From positions 2,914,001 to 2,978,000 of the forward strand of contig NZ_CP102099.1 in NCBI RefSeq assembly GCF_024582815.1: a stretch of 64,000 nucleotides of DNA, written 5' to 3'. A program made the translations under genes and the position numbers. This document shows, one piece after another, positions 1 through 8,790 of this stretch. Position 1 is the stretch's first letter; each line of letters starts with the position of its first letter. Source of the stretch: Acinetobacter colistiniresistens (GTDB taxonomy: Bacteria > Pseudomonadota > Gammaproteobacteria > Pseudomonadales > Moraxellaceae). The notes beneath the pieces are model-generated. The model did no database searches. It was not told where the DNA came from and was given only the letters and a program-made list of their open reading frames with translations.

Positions 1-1
1 G

Positions 2-463
2 CTCATTGAAGCTGCGCAACAACACAATGTTCTTCTAGATCAAGCATTCCTCCAACTAATAGTAGAACAAAATGATAAAAAACGCTTCCAAATCTCAGAC
101 GATGGTTTGATGATCAGAGCTGTGCAAGGCCACTCAACAAGCACTGTACAGCGGCAAATGATTGCACTAAAACCACCACAATATTTATATCATGGCACAG
201 CGAGTCGATTTATAGATTCAATTCAGACGCAAGGCTTAATTGCAGGACAGCGTCATTATGTACATTTAAGTGAAAATAAAGAAACGGCTTTGAATGTAGG
301 TCAACGCTATGGCAAGCCTGTGCTCTTCTTAATCAATACGGTACAAATGCATAAAGATGGCTTTGAGTTTTATCAGGCAGAAAATGGTGTTTGGCTAACA
401 AAGCATGTACCAACACAATATTTATCACTAAATGATCAGACCAAGGCAGAATCATTGGTCTGA
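2..463 (+). CDS. kptA: RNA 2'-phosphotransferase KptA (5'-truncated by window edge)
   Basis: KptA/Tpt1 enzymes transfer an RNA 2'-phosphate to NAD+, releasing ADP-ribose 1'',2''-cyclic phosphate and nicotinamide. The frame is open from base 2 through to the TGA at 461-463, so the visible part is the C-terminal ~153 residues of a protein that normally has 180-200. The family signature is clear: a DDG-IRAVQGHS segment at the start, then a YHGT motif, then a HVHLS-like segment (here HYVHLS) and a late NGVWLT stretch. In bacteria without a known tRNA-splicing pathway the true substrate is uncertain. An internal ATG at 107 is not a start, because homology continues upstream of it. Confidence 0.9.
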   Translation, partial: LIEAAQQHNVLLDQAFLQLIVEQNDKKRFQISDDGLMIRAVQGHSTSTVQRQMIALKPPQYLYHGTASRFIDSIQTQGLIAGQRHYVHLSENKETALNVGQRYGKPVLFLINTVQMHKDGFEFYQAENGVWLTKHVPTQYLSLNDQTKAESLV

Positions 464-481
464 TCTGATTCCGAGATTGAG

Positions 482-1942
482 TTAACGCACACTTTCCAAA
501 GCCGTCACTAACAACGTCCAACATTTCTCGACCGTTTCTACTTTAACTCTTTCACCCGGCGCATGCGCCCCTTGAATATCAGGGCCAAACGATACCATTT
601 GTAAATTCGGATAATGTTCAGCGATAATGCCACACTCCAAACCAGCATGAATCACTTTCAAGTTTGGTTCAATTTTAAATGCGGATTGATAAGCTTGTTG
701 TAGACATTTCAATGCAGCCGAATCTGGATTTGGTGTCCAACCCGATACTAACGGCGTTAATTCGGATTGAATCTGGAAATTGGCAAAGTGTTGTTGAATA
801 TTTTGTGCAAATGTCACGGCTTCTTGGTTCACCATCGAACGAACCATAATTAAGGTTTTCGCTTCATCTTTTGTCAATTTGATCACACCAATATTATTTG
901 AGGTCTCAACCACATCGGGTAAAGCAGCACTCCACTGTGCAACGCCATAAGGGCAAGTTGCCAAGGCCTGCAACCAAGCTTGTTGCTGCTGCATTGTAAT
1001 AACTTCATGTATCTGATTGGCATTTTTTTGTATGGTAATGTGCAGTTGATCATCAATACCTTTTAGTTTTTGTTGCCATTCAGCCTGTGTAGCTGCAACT
1101 GCTTTTTCTAGAGCAGTCAATTGATCTATCTCAATTGCAATGGTTGCCACAGCTTCACGCGGGATGGCATTTCGTGCCGATCCACCGACAAACTCAACCA
1201 GTCGACCATTGAATTGTGCTAAATAGTCATTCAGGAAATTGGCTAAAATCATATTGGCATTACCACGACCTAGATGAATATCAACCCCAGAGTGACCGCC
1301 CTTTAAACCTGATACCAGTAAATCTACATAAATTAAATTTGCTGGTGCTGTTTCATATGCAAGTGGCTGCCCCACTTCCAAATCAATACTTCCTGCACAA
1401 CCAAGATACAATTCGCCCCATTCTTCAGTATCAATATTAAAGAGCCATTGTCCAGTTAAAACACCGGACTCAAGCAAACGAGCACCGCTCATTCCCGCTT
1501 CTTCATCAATGGTTAGCAGAACCTCAATCGGCCCGTGCGCAATATCATTTGACTCTAATACGGCCAACGCTAGTGCAACCCCAATGCCATTATCCGCACC
1601 TAAGGTCGTATTTTCAGCAATCAACCAGCCATCTTTTAATACAGGTTGGATTGGATCTTTAAAAAAGTCATGTTGGGTCCCGCGGTTTGCCTGAGTCACC
1701 ATGTCCAAGTGTCCCTGCAAAATCACACCTGCAACCTGTTCTTTACCCGCTGTAGCGGCTTTTCGAATGATTAAATTCCCTATGTCATCAACATAGGTTT
1801 CCAAGTTGCGCTGTTCCGCCCAATCTTTTAAATGTTGCCTTAATTGTTGTTCATGCTTGGATGGTCGAGGAATCGTACATAAGGTCTCAAAGTGTTGCCA
1901 AACCGCTTGGGGTGATAATTTAGAAAAATCGACCTGTATCAT
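482..1942 (-). CDS. pepD: Aminoacyl-histidine dipeptidase PepD (M20 family)
   Basis: Cytosolic zinc dipeptidase that cleaves Xaa-His dipeptides such as carnosine-type substrates. The 486-residue length is the normal family length. Metallopeptidase M20 landmarks are visible in order: GHLDMV with the first metal-binding His and Asp, LGADNGIG with the bridging Asp, TIDEEAGMSG with the catalytic Glu pair, NIDTEEWGE, and a C-terminal GPDIQGAHAPGE carrying the last His ligand. A dimerisation or lid domain lies between roughly residues 200 and 390. The gene is convergent with kptA, 18 bp apart, and stands alone. Confidence 0.93.
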   Translation of the reverse strand: MIQVDFSKLSPQAVWQHFETLCTIPRPSKHEQQLRQHLKDWAEQRNLETYVDDIGNLIIRKAATAGKEQVAGVILQGHLDMVTQANRGTQHDFFKDPIQPVLKDGWLIAENTTLGADNGIGVALALAVLESNDIAHGPIEVLLTIDEEAGMSGARLLESGVLTGQWLFNIDTEEWGELYLGCAGSIDLEVGQPLAYETAPANLIYVDLLVSGLKGGHSGVDIHLGRGNANMILANFLNDYLAQFNGRLVEFVGGSARNAIPREAVATIAIEIDQLTALEKAVAATQAEWQQKLKGIDDQLHITIQKNANQIHEVITMQQQQAWLQALATCPYGVAQWSAALPDVVETSNNIGVIKLTKDEAKTLIMVRSMVNQEAVTFAQNIQQHFANFQIQSELTPLVSGWTPNPDSAALKCLQQAYQSAFKIEPNLKVIHAGLECGIIAEHYPNLQMVSFGPDIQGAHAPGERVKVETVEKCWTLLVTALESVR

Positions 1943-2045
1943 GCACCTATATCCTCAAATAAAGCGTTTAAACCAATATACACCATACACTCAAAGGGCG
2001 ATGATGTTAAATCACTTCATTTTAGATTTTATGTGCAAATTTGAC

Positions 2046-2429
2046 TTAGCTTTTCCACACAAACTGAGAAAAACTATGCTCTGCTTTTAAGCTATTTTCA
2101 ACAGCTTGAGCCAATTGGCGAATAACACTCTGGGTTTCAATACGCTCAAACCAGGCTTGTTCTTGCTGAGGATTGGCAGAGATTTCACAGAGAATATGCC
2201 CTTCGGTATCTTGCTGTGAGCATAAGATGGAAAGCGGTAATTGGTGATTGTCGATACGCACTTCAATTTTTTCATGCTCATGACGGATATGCTTCGCATC
2301 AAAACCGTATTGTTCTAATTGTTTATACAGCAGCGCAGCCACGTACTCTTGCGTGATATAGCATTCATTCGGTGGATGATCAACCATCCCGTGTTTTGGG
2401 CAATCTGCTATAAATTGCAACGTTTTCAT
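2046..2429 (-). CDS. Hypothetical protein, 127 aa
   Basis: I do not recognise this family. The start is supported by a GAGGGA ribosome-binding site seven bases upstream of the ATG. The protein is soluble, without signal peptide or membrane segment. Its N-terminus (CPKHGMVDHPPNECY) has a Cys/His-rich look, and two further Cys lie in the middle, so metal binding is conceivable but unproven. It lies upstream of pepD in the same direction with a ~100 bp gap, so cotranscription is possible. It may be an Acinetobacter-restricted protein. Confidence 0.7.
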   Translation of the reverse strand: MKTLQFIADCPKHGMVDHPPNECYITQEYVAALLYKQLEQYGFDAKHIRHEHEKIEVRIDNHQLPLSILCSQQDTEGHILCEISANPQQEQAWFERIETQSVIRQLAQAVENSLKAEHSFSQFVWKS

Positions 2430-2722
2430 GCTATTCCCTCTATTCTTATGTTTTTTAGCTCTGGATCGCAGCGCTAAACCAACTGGTACGCTAAGAATTA
2501 TTATATATACAATTGTCTTTAATGGATTAGCTGATTGTCTTAGTTCTATAGCTAAATTGATAAATTTAGACCCGATTAGATATGTACATCGACAAACTCC
2601 GTCTTTTTATTATTTAAGCGTTTTAGCATTATCTTTAGCCAATTGTCTTTATCGATATGCTTATATAAAAAAGCAGCATTTAACTTATTTTCAAAGCTAA
2701 ACACTGCTTTTTTAAAATCAGC
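2430..2722. other. Intergenic region, no convincing gene
   Basis: The + strand has a 90-codon open frame (2428-2700). It overlaps the start and ribosome-binding site of the leftward gene, runs into a terminator hairpin, and resembles no family I know. I treat the stretch as non-coding: promoter for the leftward 127-aa gene plus the terminator of tyrA-aroA. Confidence 0.5.
2667..2713. terminator. Bidirectional intrinsic terminator after tyrA-aroA
   Basis: AAAAAAGCAG at 2667-2676 pairs with CTGCTTTTTT at 2704-2713. The loop is 27 bases, so the stem is less tight than usual, but there is a T-run on either strand. It lies just beyond the stop of tyrA-aroA. Confidence 0.6.
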
Positions 2723-4972
2723 TTATGGATTCACAACCTGTACATCCAAACCCGCTGAATTTGCGAGTTCAGTAAATGTCGGGAAACTTGTCGCCACAGT
2801 TTCTGTACCATGAATGGTAATGTTACCCGAGGTACGCAAACCAGCCATACTAAAACTCATGGCAATACGATGGTCATGGTGTGATTCAATTTCACCACCA
2901 GTAAAGATCGCAGACCAATCACCAGACTTGCCTTTCCCTTCGATGATAATGCCATCTTCGGTTGGGGTGCAATCAATCCCCATGATTTTCAAGCCATCTG
3001 CCATCACTTGGATACGGTCAGATTCTTTAACACGAAGCTCAGCAGCACCTGTCAGAACCGTTTGGCCTTCTGCACATGCAGCAGCAATGAATAATGCAGG
3101 GAATTCATCGATGGCTAACGGCACTTGATCTTCTGGCATATGAATGCCTTTCAGCGTTCTAGAACCTTTGATATGAATATCTGCAATGGGTTCACCGCCT
3201 GCAATACGTTCATTTTCTACGCTTAGATCAGCACCCATCTGCTTAAGAATTTCAATCACACCTGTACGCGTTGGATTAATCCCCACCGCTTCAAGAATGA
3301 CGTCTGCTCCTTCAGTAATTGCAGCACCCACCATAAAGAATGCAGCAGATGAAATATCAGAAGGTACCTGAATATCAGTCCCCACTAATTTACCACCACC
3401 CACGAGTGAAATTTTATTGCCTTCGGTTTTTACCTCATAACCAAAGGCACGTAACATACGCTCGGTATGGTCACGGGTTGGTTCAGGTTCAGTCACTGAA
3501 GTTTCACCAGCCGCCCATAAGCCTGCCAGTAAAATGCCTGATTTCACTTGAGCAGACGCCATTGGTAAATCGTACTGAATCCCTTTAAGGGCTTGGCTAC
3601 CTGTAATACTGACTGGTGGTGTACCTTTCTCACCTGTGGTTTGGATTTGTGCACCCATTTCACGTAATGGCTTGGCAATACGCTCCATTGGACGTTTAGA
3701 CAATGAGGCATCACCTGTCATCACTGAATCAAACTTCTGCGCAGACAACATGCCTGACAGCAAACGCATACTGGTACCTGAGTTCCCCATATACAAAGCA
3801 CTTGCTGGCGCTTTTAAACCGTGCATGCCCACACCATGAATGGTGACTTCACCATTCTTAGGCCCTTCGATGCTCACGCCCATGTCACGGAAAGCCTGCA
3901 AAGTTGCGAGTGCATCTTCACCCTCCAAGAAGCCAGTCACATGGGTTGTGCCTTCAGCAATCGCACCAAACATGATGGAGCGATGTGACACAGATTTGTC
4001 ACCTGGTACGGTGAATTTACCTGTAAATGTTTTCTTTCCCGGTAAAATGGTAAATTGCTGTGTCACCTTGTTTTTCTCCATCAAAGGTTTTTTGGCCAAC
4101 ATATGGTTAAAGTGCTGACGTGCCGCTTGAGCATGCCCAAGTAGTCCCATCAACGCTTGCGAATCTTCCTGTTCAATCAATTTCTTTAAAACTGACAATT
4201 GCTGTTCAAAGCCATCAACAGCATTCAAAATTGCAGTCTTATTGGCAAAGAAAATGTCATGCCACATCTGTGGATCACTGGCTGCAATCCGAGAGAAGTC
4301 ACGGAAACCGCCAGCAGCATAGCGGAAAATGTCTAAATTATCTTCACGATTTGCCAGTTGCTCAACCAAGTTGAATGCCATCAAATGCGGTAAATGACTG
4401 GTATGTGCCAATACCTCATCATGTTTTGCCACATCCATGCAAATAACTTCAGCTTTTGCCGCAGACCAGAGTTGAACCAGCTTTTCAACAGCCCAATCCG
4501 CACTACTTGGCAAGGGAGTCAAAATTACTTTATGGTTAACAAATAAATCAACTTTACCTGCATGTACCCCAGTATGCTCAGCTCCCGCAATCGGATGCCC
4601 AGGTACAAAACCGACTGGCAAGTTTTCGCCAAAGACTGCTTTCGCCGCTTCAACGACATTGCCTTTGGTACTTCCTACATCAGTAATGATGGTATTGTCT
4701 GCCAAATAAGGTTTGATTTGCTCAAGCACGTTTTGCGTTGCACGAACAGGCAAGGCTAAAACAATTAAATCTGCATCCTGAACTGCTTCTTCAGGCGTAG
4801 CATAACCGTGTTGAATAAGACCGAGTGCTTTGGCATCTTCTAATGTTTTTTTTGAACGTGTTGAAGCCACAATTTGAGATGCAAGCTGTTCTGCCACAAT
4901 CACACGAGCAAGGCTAGACCCAATCAGTCCAAGCCCAATAAATGCAACTTTTTTAAATAATGGTTGAGACAT
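2723..4972 (-). CDS. tyrA-aroA: Fused prephenate/arogenate dehydrogenase - EPSP synthase (TyrA-AroA)
   Basis: Bifunctional aromatic amino acid enzyme of 749 residues. Residues ~1-300 are a TyrA domain with an N-terminal NAD-binding GLGLIGSS loop and the HPIAG and HTSHLPH segments of cyclohexadienyl dehydrogenases. Residues ~310-749 are a 3-phosphoshikimate 1-carboxyvinyltransferase with GDKSVSHRS, GNSGTSMRL and RVKESDRI. The fusion is established for Acinetobacter and relatives. The AroA half carries the four motifs I associate with class II, glyphosate-tolerant enzymes: GDKS, RDHTE, SAQVK and NPTR. It lies 116 bp downstream of pheA, separated by a palindromic repeat, and together they cover chorismate-branch steps to phenylalanine and tyrosine. 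Confidence 0.95.
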   Translation of the reverse strand: MSQPLFKKVAFIGLGLIGSSLARVIVAEQLASQIVASTRSKKTLEDAKALGLIQHGYATPEEAVQDADLIVLALPVRATQNVLEQIKPYLADNTIITDVGSTKGNVVEAAKAVFGENLPVGFVPGHPIAGAEHTGVHAGKVDLFVNHKVILTPLPSSADWAVEKLVQLWSAAKAEVICMDVAKHDEVLAHTSHLPHLMAFNLVEQLANREDNLDIFRYAAGGFRDFSRIAASDPQMWHDIFFANKTAILNAVDGFEQQLSVLKKLIEQEDSQALMGLLGHAQAARQHFNHMLAKKPLMEKNKVTQQFTILPGKKTFTGKFTVPGDKSVSHRSIMFGAIAEGTTHVTGFLEGEDALATLQAFRDMGVSIEGPKNGEVTIHGVGMHGLKAPASALYMGNSGTSMRLLSGMLSAQKFDSVMTGDASLSKRPMERIAKPLREMGAQIQTTGEKGTPPVSITGSQALKGIQYDLPMASAQVKSGILLAGLWAAGETSVTEPEPTRDHTERMLRAFGYEVKTEGNKISLVGGGKLVGTDIQVPSDISSAAFFMVGAAITEGADVILEAVGINPTRTGVIEILKQMGADLSVENERIAGGEPIADIHIKGSRTLKGIHMPEDQVPLAIDEFPALFIAAACAEGQTVLTGAAELRVKESDRIQVMADGLKIMGIDCTPTEDGIIIEGKGKSGDWSAIFTGGEIESHHDHRIAMSFSMAGLRTSGNITIHGTETVATSFPTFTELANSAGLDVQVVNP

Positions 4973-4991
4973 AAAACATATTTGCCTATGT

Positions 4992-5065
4992 AAAAATCTC
5001 CCCTAACCCCTCTTTTAAAAGAGGGGAAACTCCTCCCTTTATAAAGGGAGGTTGGGAGGGATTTT
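4992..5065. repeat. REP-like element: two perfect palindromes inside an outer inverted repeat
   Basis: CCCCTCTTTTAAAAGAGGGG (5007-5026) and CCTCCCTTTATAAAGGGAGG (5032-5051) are each perfect 20-base palindromes. They are flanked by complementary outer arms: AAAATC-TCCC around 4992-5003 and GGGATTTT around 5058-5065. The whole can fold as a three-way junction. It lies between pheA and tyrA-aroA and resembles dispersed intergenic repeats of this genus. Confidence 0.75.
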
Positions 5066-5088
5066 AAAATTTATTACAATAAATAGAC

Positions 5089-6198
5089 TTACAAAACAGC
5101 GATTGGATACGATCCAAGTACACGTAGTTCTTTGACCATTGGACGAATTTCTTCCAATGCCGCCGCAACATTTTCCTGACCAATATGCCCTTCCAAATCG
5201 ATAAAGAACACATACGCCCATTTTTCAGGTAATGCTGGACGCGTTTCAATGCTGGTCAAGCTGATTTGATGCTTAGCAAATGGTGCAAGAATTTCCAGTA
5301 AAGCACCAGCACGATCATGCGCAGAGATCAATAACGAAGTCTTGTCATTACCACTTTGAGGGATCTTCTCACGACCAATGACAAGGAAACGTGTGGTATT
5401 TTCAGGGTTATCTTCAATATTGCTATGTAAAATCTCGAGGTTATACATGTTTGCTGCAATATCAGATGCAATTGCTGCTGAATGCCATTCGTTACGAATA
5501 CGGCGCGCCGCTTCCGCATTTGAGTTCAGCGCAACACGCTCTACACCCGGATAGTGGGCATCTAACCATTTGCGGCATTGTGCCAAGGTTTGCTGATGCG
5601 CATAAATCTGTTTAATGCTGTCTTTACGGGTATTCTCGGATACAAGGAATTGATGATGAATACGTAGTTCAACTTCCCCAATCACATTGACGGTCGATGA
5701 TTTAAAGCAATCCAGCGTATGGTTAACAATACCTTCAGATGAGTTCTCCACTGGAACAACGCCATAATGTGCGCTACCCGCTTCGACTTCACGGAAGACT
5801 TCATCAATGGTTGGTAATGGACGTACAACCGCATCTTTACCAAAATGCTTTAACACAGCAGAATGCGTATATGTTCCTTCCGGCCCTAAGAACGCAATAC
5901 TTTGTGGTGCTTCAAGTGCCAGACAAGCAGACATGATTTCACGGAATAAACGTGCCATGGTCGCATCAGACAAAGGTCCCTGATTACGCTCCATCACTTT
6001 GCGCAGCACTTGAGCTTCACGTTCAGGGCGATAAAACAGTGGATTTTCTTCGGATGCAAATTTCGCTTTAGCTACCGCTTCTGCCAGTGTCGCACGGCGG
6101 TTGAGTAACTCTTGGATTTGTTGATCAACACTATCAATATCGTTACGAATTTGTTCTAAATTAAGTGAATTCGATGTGTTTTGTCCATCGTTTACCAT
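5089..6198 (-). CDS. pheA: Bifunctional chorismate mutase / prephenate dehydratase (P-protein)
   Basis: Converts chorismate to prephenate and then to phenylpyruvate for phenylalanine synthesis. The 369-residue form has an AroQ-type chorismate mutase helix bundle (residues ~15-95, IRNDIDSVDQQIQELLNRRA), a prephenate dehydratase domain starting at AFLGPEGTYTH, and a C-terminal ACT domain with RAGAL and ETRP, the positions used for phenylalanine feedback in this family. I chose the ATG at 6198, which has a GAGG ribosome-binding site nine bases upstream; an in-frame ATG at 6222 lacks one. It is first in a probable pheA/tyrA-aroA transcription unit. Confidence 0.95.
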   Translation of the reverse strand: MVNDGQNTSNSLNLEQIRNDIDSVDQQIQELLNRRATLAEAVAKAKFASEENPLFYRPEREAQVLRKVMERNQGPLSDATMARLFREIMSACLALEAPQSIAFLGPEGTYTHSAVLKHFGKDAVVRPLPTIDEVFREVEAGSAHYGVVPVENSSEGIVNHTLDCFKSSTVNVIGEVELRIHHQFLVSENTRKDSIKQIYAHQQTLAQCRKWLDAHYPGVERVALNSNAEAARRIRNEWHSAAIASDIAANMYNLEILHSNIEDNPENTTRFLVIGREKIPQSGNDKTSLLISAHDRAGALLEILAPFAKHQISLTSIETRPALPEKWAYVFFIDLEGHIGQENVAAALEEIRPMVKELRVLGSYPIAVL

Positions 6199-6335
6199 TG
6201 AATGCAGCCTCAGCAAAATCATCTATAAGAATGGATTAAAATCTATGTATGAATCGATTATCCGAACTAGAGTATAACAATACTTTTATGCATTAAACAC
6301 GCTGAGTTTTAACTCTTTTTCGCATTAAACTTTAT

Positions 6336-6354
6336 TGATAATGATTTTCATTAT
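6336..6354. promoter_or_regulatory. Fur box upstream of siderophore esterase
   Basis: TGATAATGATTTTCATTAT is close to the Fur consensus GATAATGATAATCATTATC. It sits about 40 bp upstream of the esterase start, where it would block transcription in iron-replete cells. Confidence 0.8.
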
Positions 6355-6393
6355 ATATTTCCTGTCAAATTTTTGACGAGTGTAAATAAAGTA

Positions 6394-7335
6394 ATGTTTA
6401 GACGTCTTGGTATTTTGACTTTTTCTTTCATGATCGCTAGCCAATCAGTGGTTGCACAGCCTGCTACGGCAAGTTCCAGCTCAACTCAAGAAGTACAAGC
6501 AAATACCCAGACCAAACAAAGTTTTATCCTGAAATCAAAATATACTTCTCAAGACTACCTGATCCAGATTGCCGTTCCCGATCGTGCAGCACCTGTAAAT
6601 GGCTTTCCTGTTTTGTATGTGCTGGATGGCAATGCCGCCTTTGAAAGCGCGGCCAATATTGCGAGATCAGTTGGTGTAGGTGCAAATCGTTTGGGGCTTA
6701 GCCCTGTGGTAATTGTTGCAGTTGGCTATCCCCACCAGAGCACCTTTGATGTGCAAAAACGCGCCTTAGACTATACCCCTAAAACGTCTGCCGAATTTCA
6801 AGCGCAGGCAAAATATCAGTATGGTGGTGCAGACCAGTTCATCCAGTTCTTAGATAAAGAACTTAAACCTGCAATCAGTTCACGAATTAAGGTCAATGCC
6901 CAGCAACAAAGCTTATTCGGACACTCCTTTGGCGGATTGTTTGCATTACATACCTTCTTTTCGAAGCCACAGACATTTCAGCGATATATTGCCGCAAGCC
7001 CTTCACTTTGGTTTGACAACTACGCCTTAGCCAATAGACAGGCTGAATGGCTAAAAAATAAAACCAATACAACTCAAAATGTAATGCTTATGACCACCAT
7101 CGGTACGCAAGAATTAGGGAAAGGACCCGCGGCAGATCCCAATGCTTTAAAAAAGCAAAATGATTTTTATCAAAATTTTAAAGACCAATACTCGAAACAA
7201 TTTTCTTTTTGGCATTTTCAGCATCCCGCTGAACAGCACCTGACCAATCTGTACGCCAGTCTCCCAAAAGCCATTCTACTTGCAGGATGTCAAACCGAAC
7301 ATTGTGCTGCTTTATTTAATGAGCCAAAGCCTTAA
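6394..7335 (+). CDS. Periplasmic alpha/beta-hydrolase, siderophore esterase-like (IroE/Fes type)
   Basis: Putative esterase of the family that hydrolyses ferric-siderophore or catecholate ester backbones. The start chosen is ATG 6394, giving a signal peptide (FRRLGILTFSFMIASQSVVA, then QPA); a TTG at 6373 is in frame but lacks a ribosome-binding site. The nucleophile elbow GHSFGG is followed by SPSLWFDN, as in IroE-like enzymes, and a late His lies in PAEQHLTNLY. The Fur box ahead of the gene supports a role in iron acquisition. The substrate is not determinable from sequence; it could instead be a generic exported esterase. Confidence 0.82.
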   Translation: MFRRLGILTFSFMIASQSVVAQPATASSSSTQEVQANTQTKQSFILKSKYTSQDYLIQIAVPDRAAPVNGFPVLYVLDGNAAFESAANIARSVGVGANRLGLSPVVIVAVGYPHQSTFDVQKRALDYTPKTSAEFQAQAKYQYGGADQFIQFLDKELKPAISSRIKVNAQQQSLFGHSFGGLFALHTFFSKPQTFQRYIAASPSLWFDNYALANRQAEWLKNKTNTTQNVMLMTTIGTQELGKGPAADPNALKKQNDFYQNFKDQYSKQFSFWHFQHPAEQHLTNLYASLPKAILLAGCQTEHCAALFNEPKP

Positions 7336-7353
7336 TCTCTTCCTGCATAAAAC

Positions 7354-7387
7354 AAAATAGCCTGCTATAGAGCAGGCTATTTTTTTG
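7354..7387. terminator. Bidirectional terminator between esterase and acyl-CoA dehydrogenase
   Basis: AAAATAGCCTGCT (7354-7366) pairs with AGCAGGCTATTTT (7371-7383) across a four-base loop, followed by more T. It serves both convergent genes. Confidence 0.9.
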
Positions 7388-7397
7388 AGGGGCTGAA

Positions 7398-8543
7398 TTA
7401 AGCTTTACCGATAATGCCACGTGCCACGATTTCTTTCATGATTTCGTTAGTACCACCATAAATACGCTGGATACGTGCATCAACGAAGAAACGTGAAATT
7501 GGATATTCAATCATATAGCCATAACCACCGAAGAGTTGAAGCAAGTTATCAGCGACTTTCATTTGCATATCAGTACTAAAGCTCTTCAATGCAGCGGCTG
7601 TTTCAACATCTAACTTGCCTTCATTGTATAAAGCTACATTTTGGTTATAGAAAGCAGCTGTTGCCAACTCATCAATCTTCGCTTGAGCCAAGACAAAACG
7701 TGTATTTTGGAATTGTGAAATTGCCTGACCAAAGGCTTGGCGTTCTTTTACATACGCTGTTGCTAAATCAATTGCGCCACGGATTGCACCCAATGCCGTT
7801 GAAGCAATCGCGGTACGTTCACGTGGAAGCTCCTGCATCAGGTAAGCAAAACCTTGCCCTGCTTGGCCCAACAATTGATCTTTCGGTACTTTGACATTAT
7901 CAAAGAACAACTCTGACGTATCTTGTGAGTGCAAACCAATTTTGTCGAGGTTGGTTCCCTTTTTAAACCCTTCTAAATGTGTATCCACCAACATGAGTGA
8001 CACACCTTTGGCACGTGCTTGTGGATCAGTCTTCACAGCTAGAACCACAAGATCCGCATGTTGACCATTTGAAATAAAGGTCTTCGAACCATTTAACACA
8101 TAATGATCATCTTGCAAGATAGCACTGGTACGCATCGCCTGTAAGTCAGAACCTGCACCTGGCTCAGTCATACCAATCGCACCCACGACTTCACCCGACA
8201 CCATTTTTGGCAACCAATACTGTTTTTGTTCTTCTGTCGCAATGTGCTGAATATACGGCGCAGCAATTTCAGAATGACATGAAATCGCAGTTGATAATGC
8301 GCAATAGCCTGCACGTGCAGACTCTTCAACCAACATCAATGAATAATGCGTTGGTACACCATAACCGCCGTATTCTTCTGGAACATCGACACACAAGAAT
8401 CCATTTTCACCCAATGCGCTCCATACCGAACGTGGCATAATGCCTTCACGCTCCCATTGGTCATAATGCGGTGCAATCTGCTCGCTCATAAAGCGTTTAA
8501 AGTTATCGCGGAAGAGTTCCAAATCTGAATCGTAAGCTAACAT
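7398..8543 (-). CDS. Acyl-CoA dehydrogenase
   Basis: FAD-dependent oxidation of acyl-CoA to trans-2-enoyl-CoA, feeding electrons to ETF. About 381 residues, the usual length. Visible family features are the IGMTEPGAGSDLQ signature in the middle domain, the ALKSFSTDMQMKVADNLLQLFGGYGY segment, and the C-terminal YGGTNEIMKEI segment of the flavin site. Two adjacent ATGs follow an AAAGGAAATA ribosome-binding site; the second has better spacing. Chain-length or branched-chain specificity cannot be read from sequence. It is monocistronic, with no neighbouring beta-oxidation genes. Confidence 0.93.
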   Translation of the reverse strand: MLAYDSDLELFRDNFKRFMSEQIAPHYDQWEREGIMPRSVWSALGENGFLCVDVPEEYGGYGVPTHYSLMLVEESARAGYCALSTAISCHSEIAAPYIQHIATEEQKQYWLPKMVSGEVVGAIGMTEPGAGSDLQAMRTSAILQDDHYVLNGSKTFISNGQHADLVVLAVKTDPQARAKGVSLMLVDTHLEGFKKGTNLDKIGLHSQDTSELFFDNVKVPKDQLLGQAGQGFAYLMQELPRERTAIASTALGAIRGAIDLATAYVKERQAFGQAISQFQNTRFVLAQAKIDELATAAFYNQNVALYNEGKLDVETAAALKSFSTDMQMKVADNLLQLFGGYGYMIEYPISRFFVDARIQRIYGGTNEIMKEIVARGIIGKA

Positions 8544-8790
8544 CATTATTTCCTTTCGCTTTCATTGTTCTTAAAAGTTTGTTCGCAGTCATGCTAATAA
8601 CTTTTAGATGGGATGTCATGTCCCGTTTACATCAAATCACTAGACTGATTCGGTCAATAATTTTGTTTGCATCACCGATCTTCAGTTCACAGTTGTTTAT
8701 TGATTAAACAGCTTGTTGGTTTTTTTATGCTATACAGCGCAGTTTTATGTCATATTGATTTTATTCTTTGTGACAACCTTCACTACGGCC

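Noticed and set aside
2428..2700. 90-codon plus-strand frame resembling a small membrane protein
   Set aside because: It overlaps the start of the leftward gene and a terminator arm, lacks a ribosome-binding site and matches no family I know.
3636..4118. Long antisense frames within tyrA-aroA, and similar ones in acnB and tamB
   Set aside because: Shadow frames opposite well-supported genes with no independent start signals.
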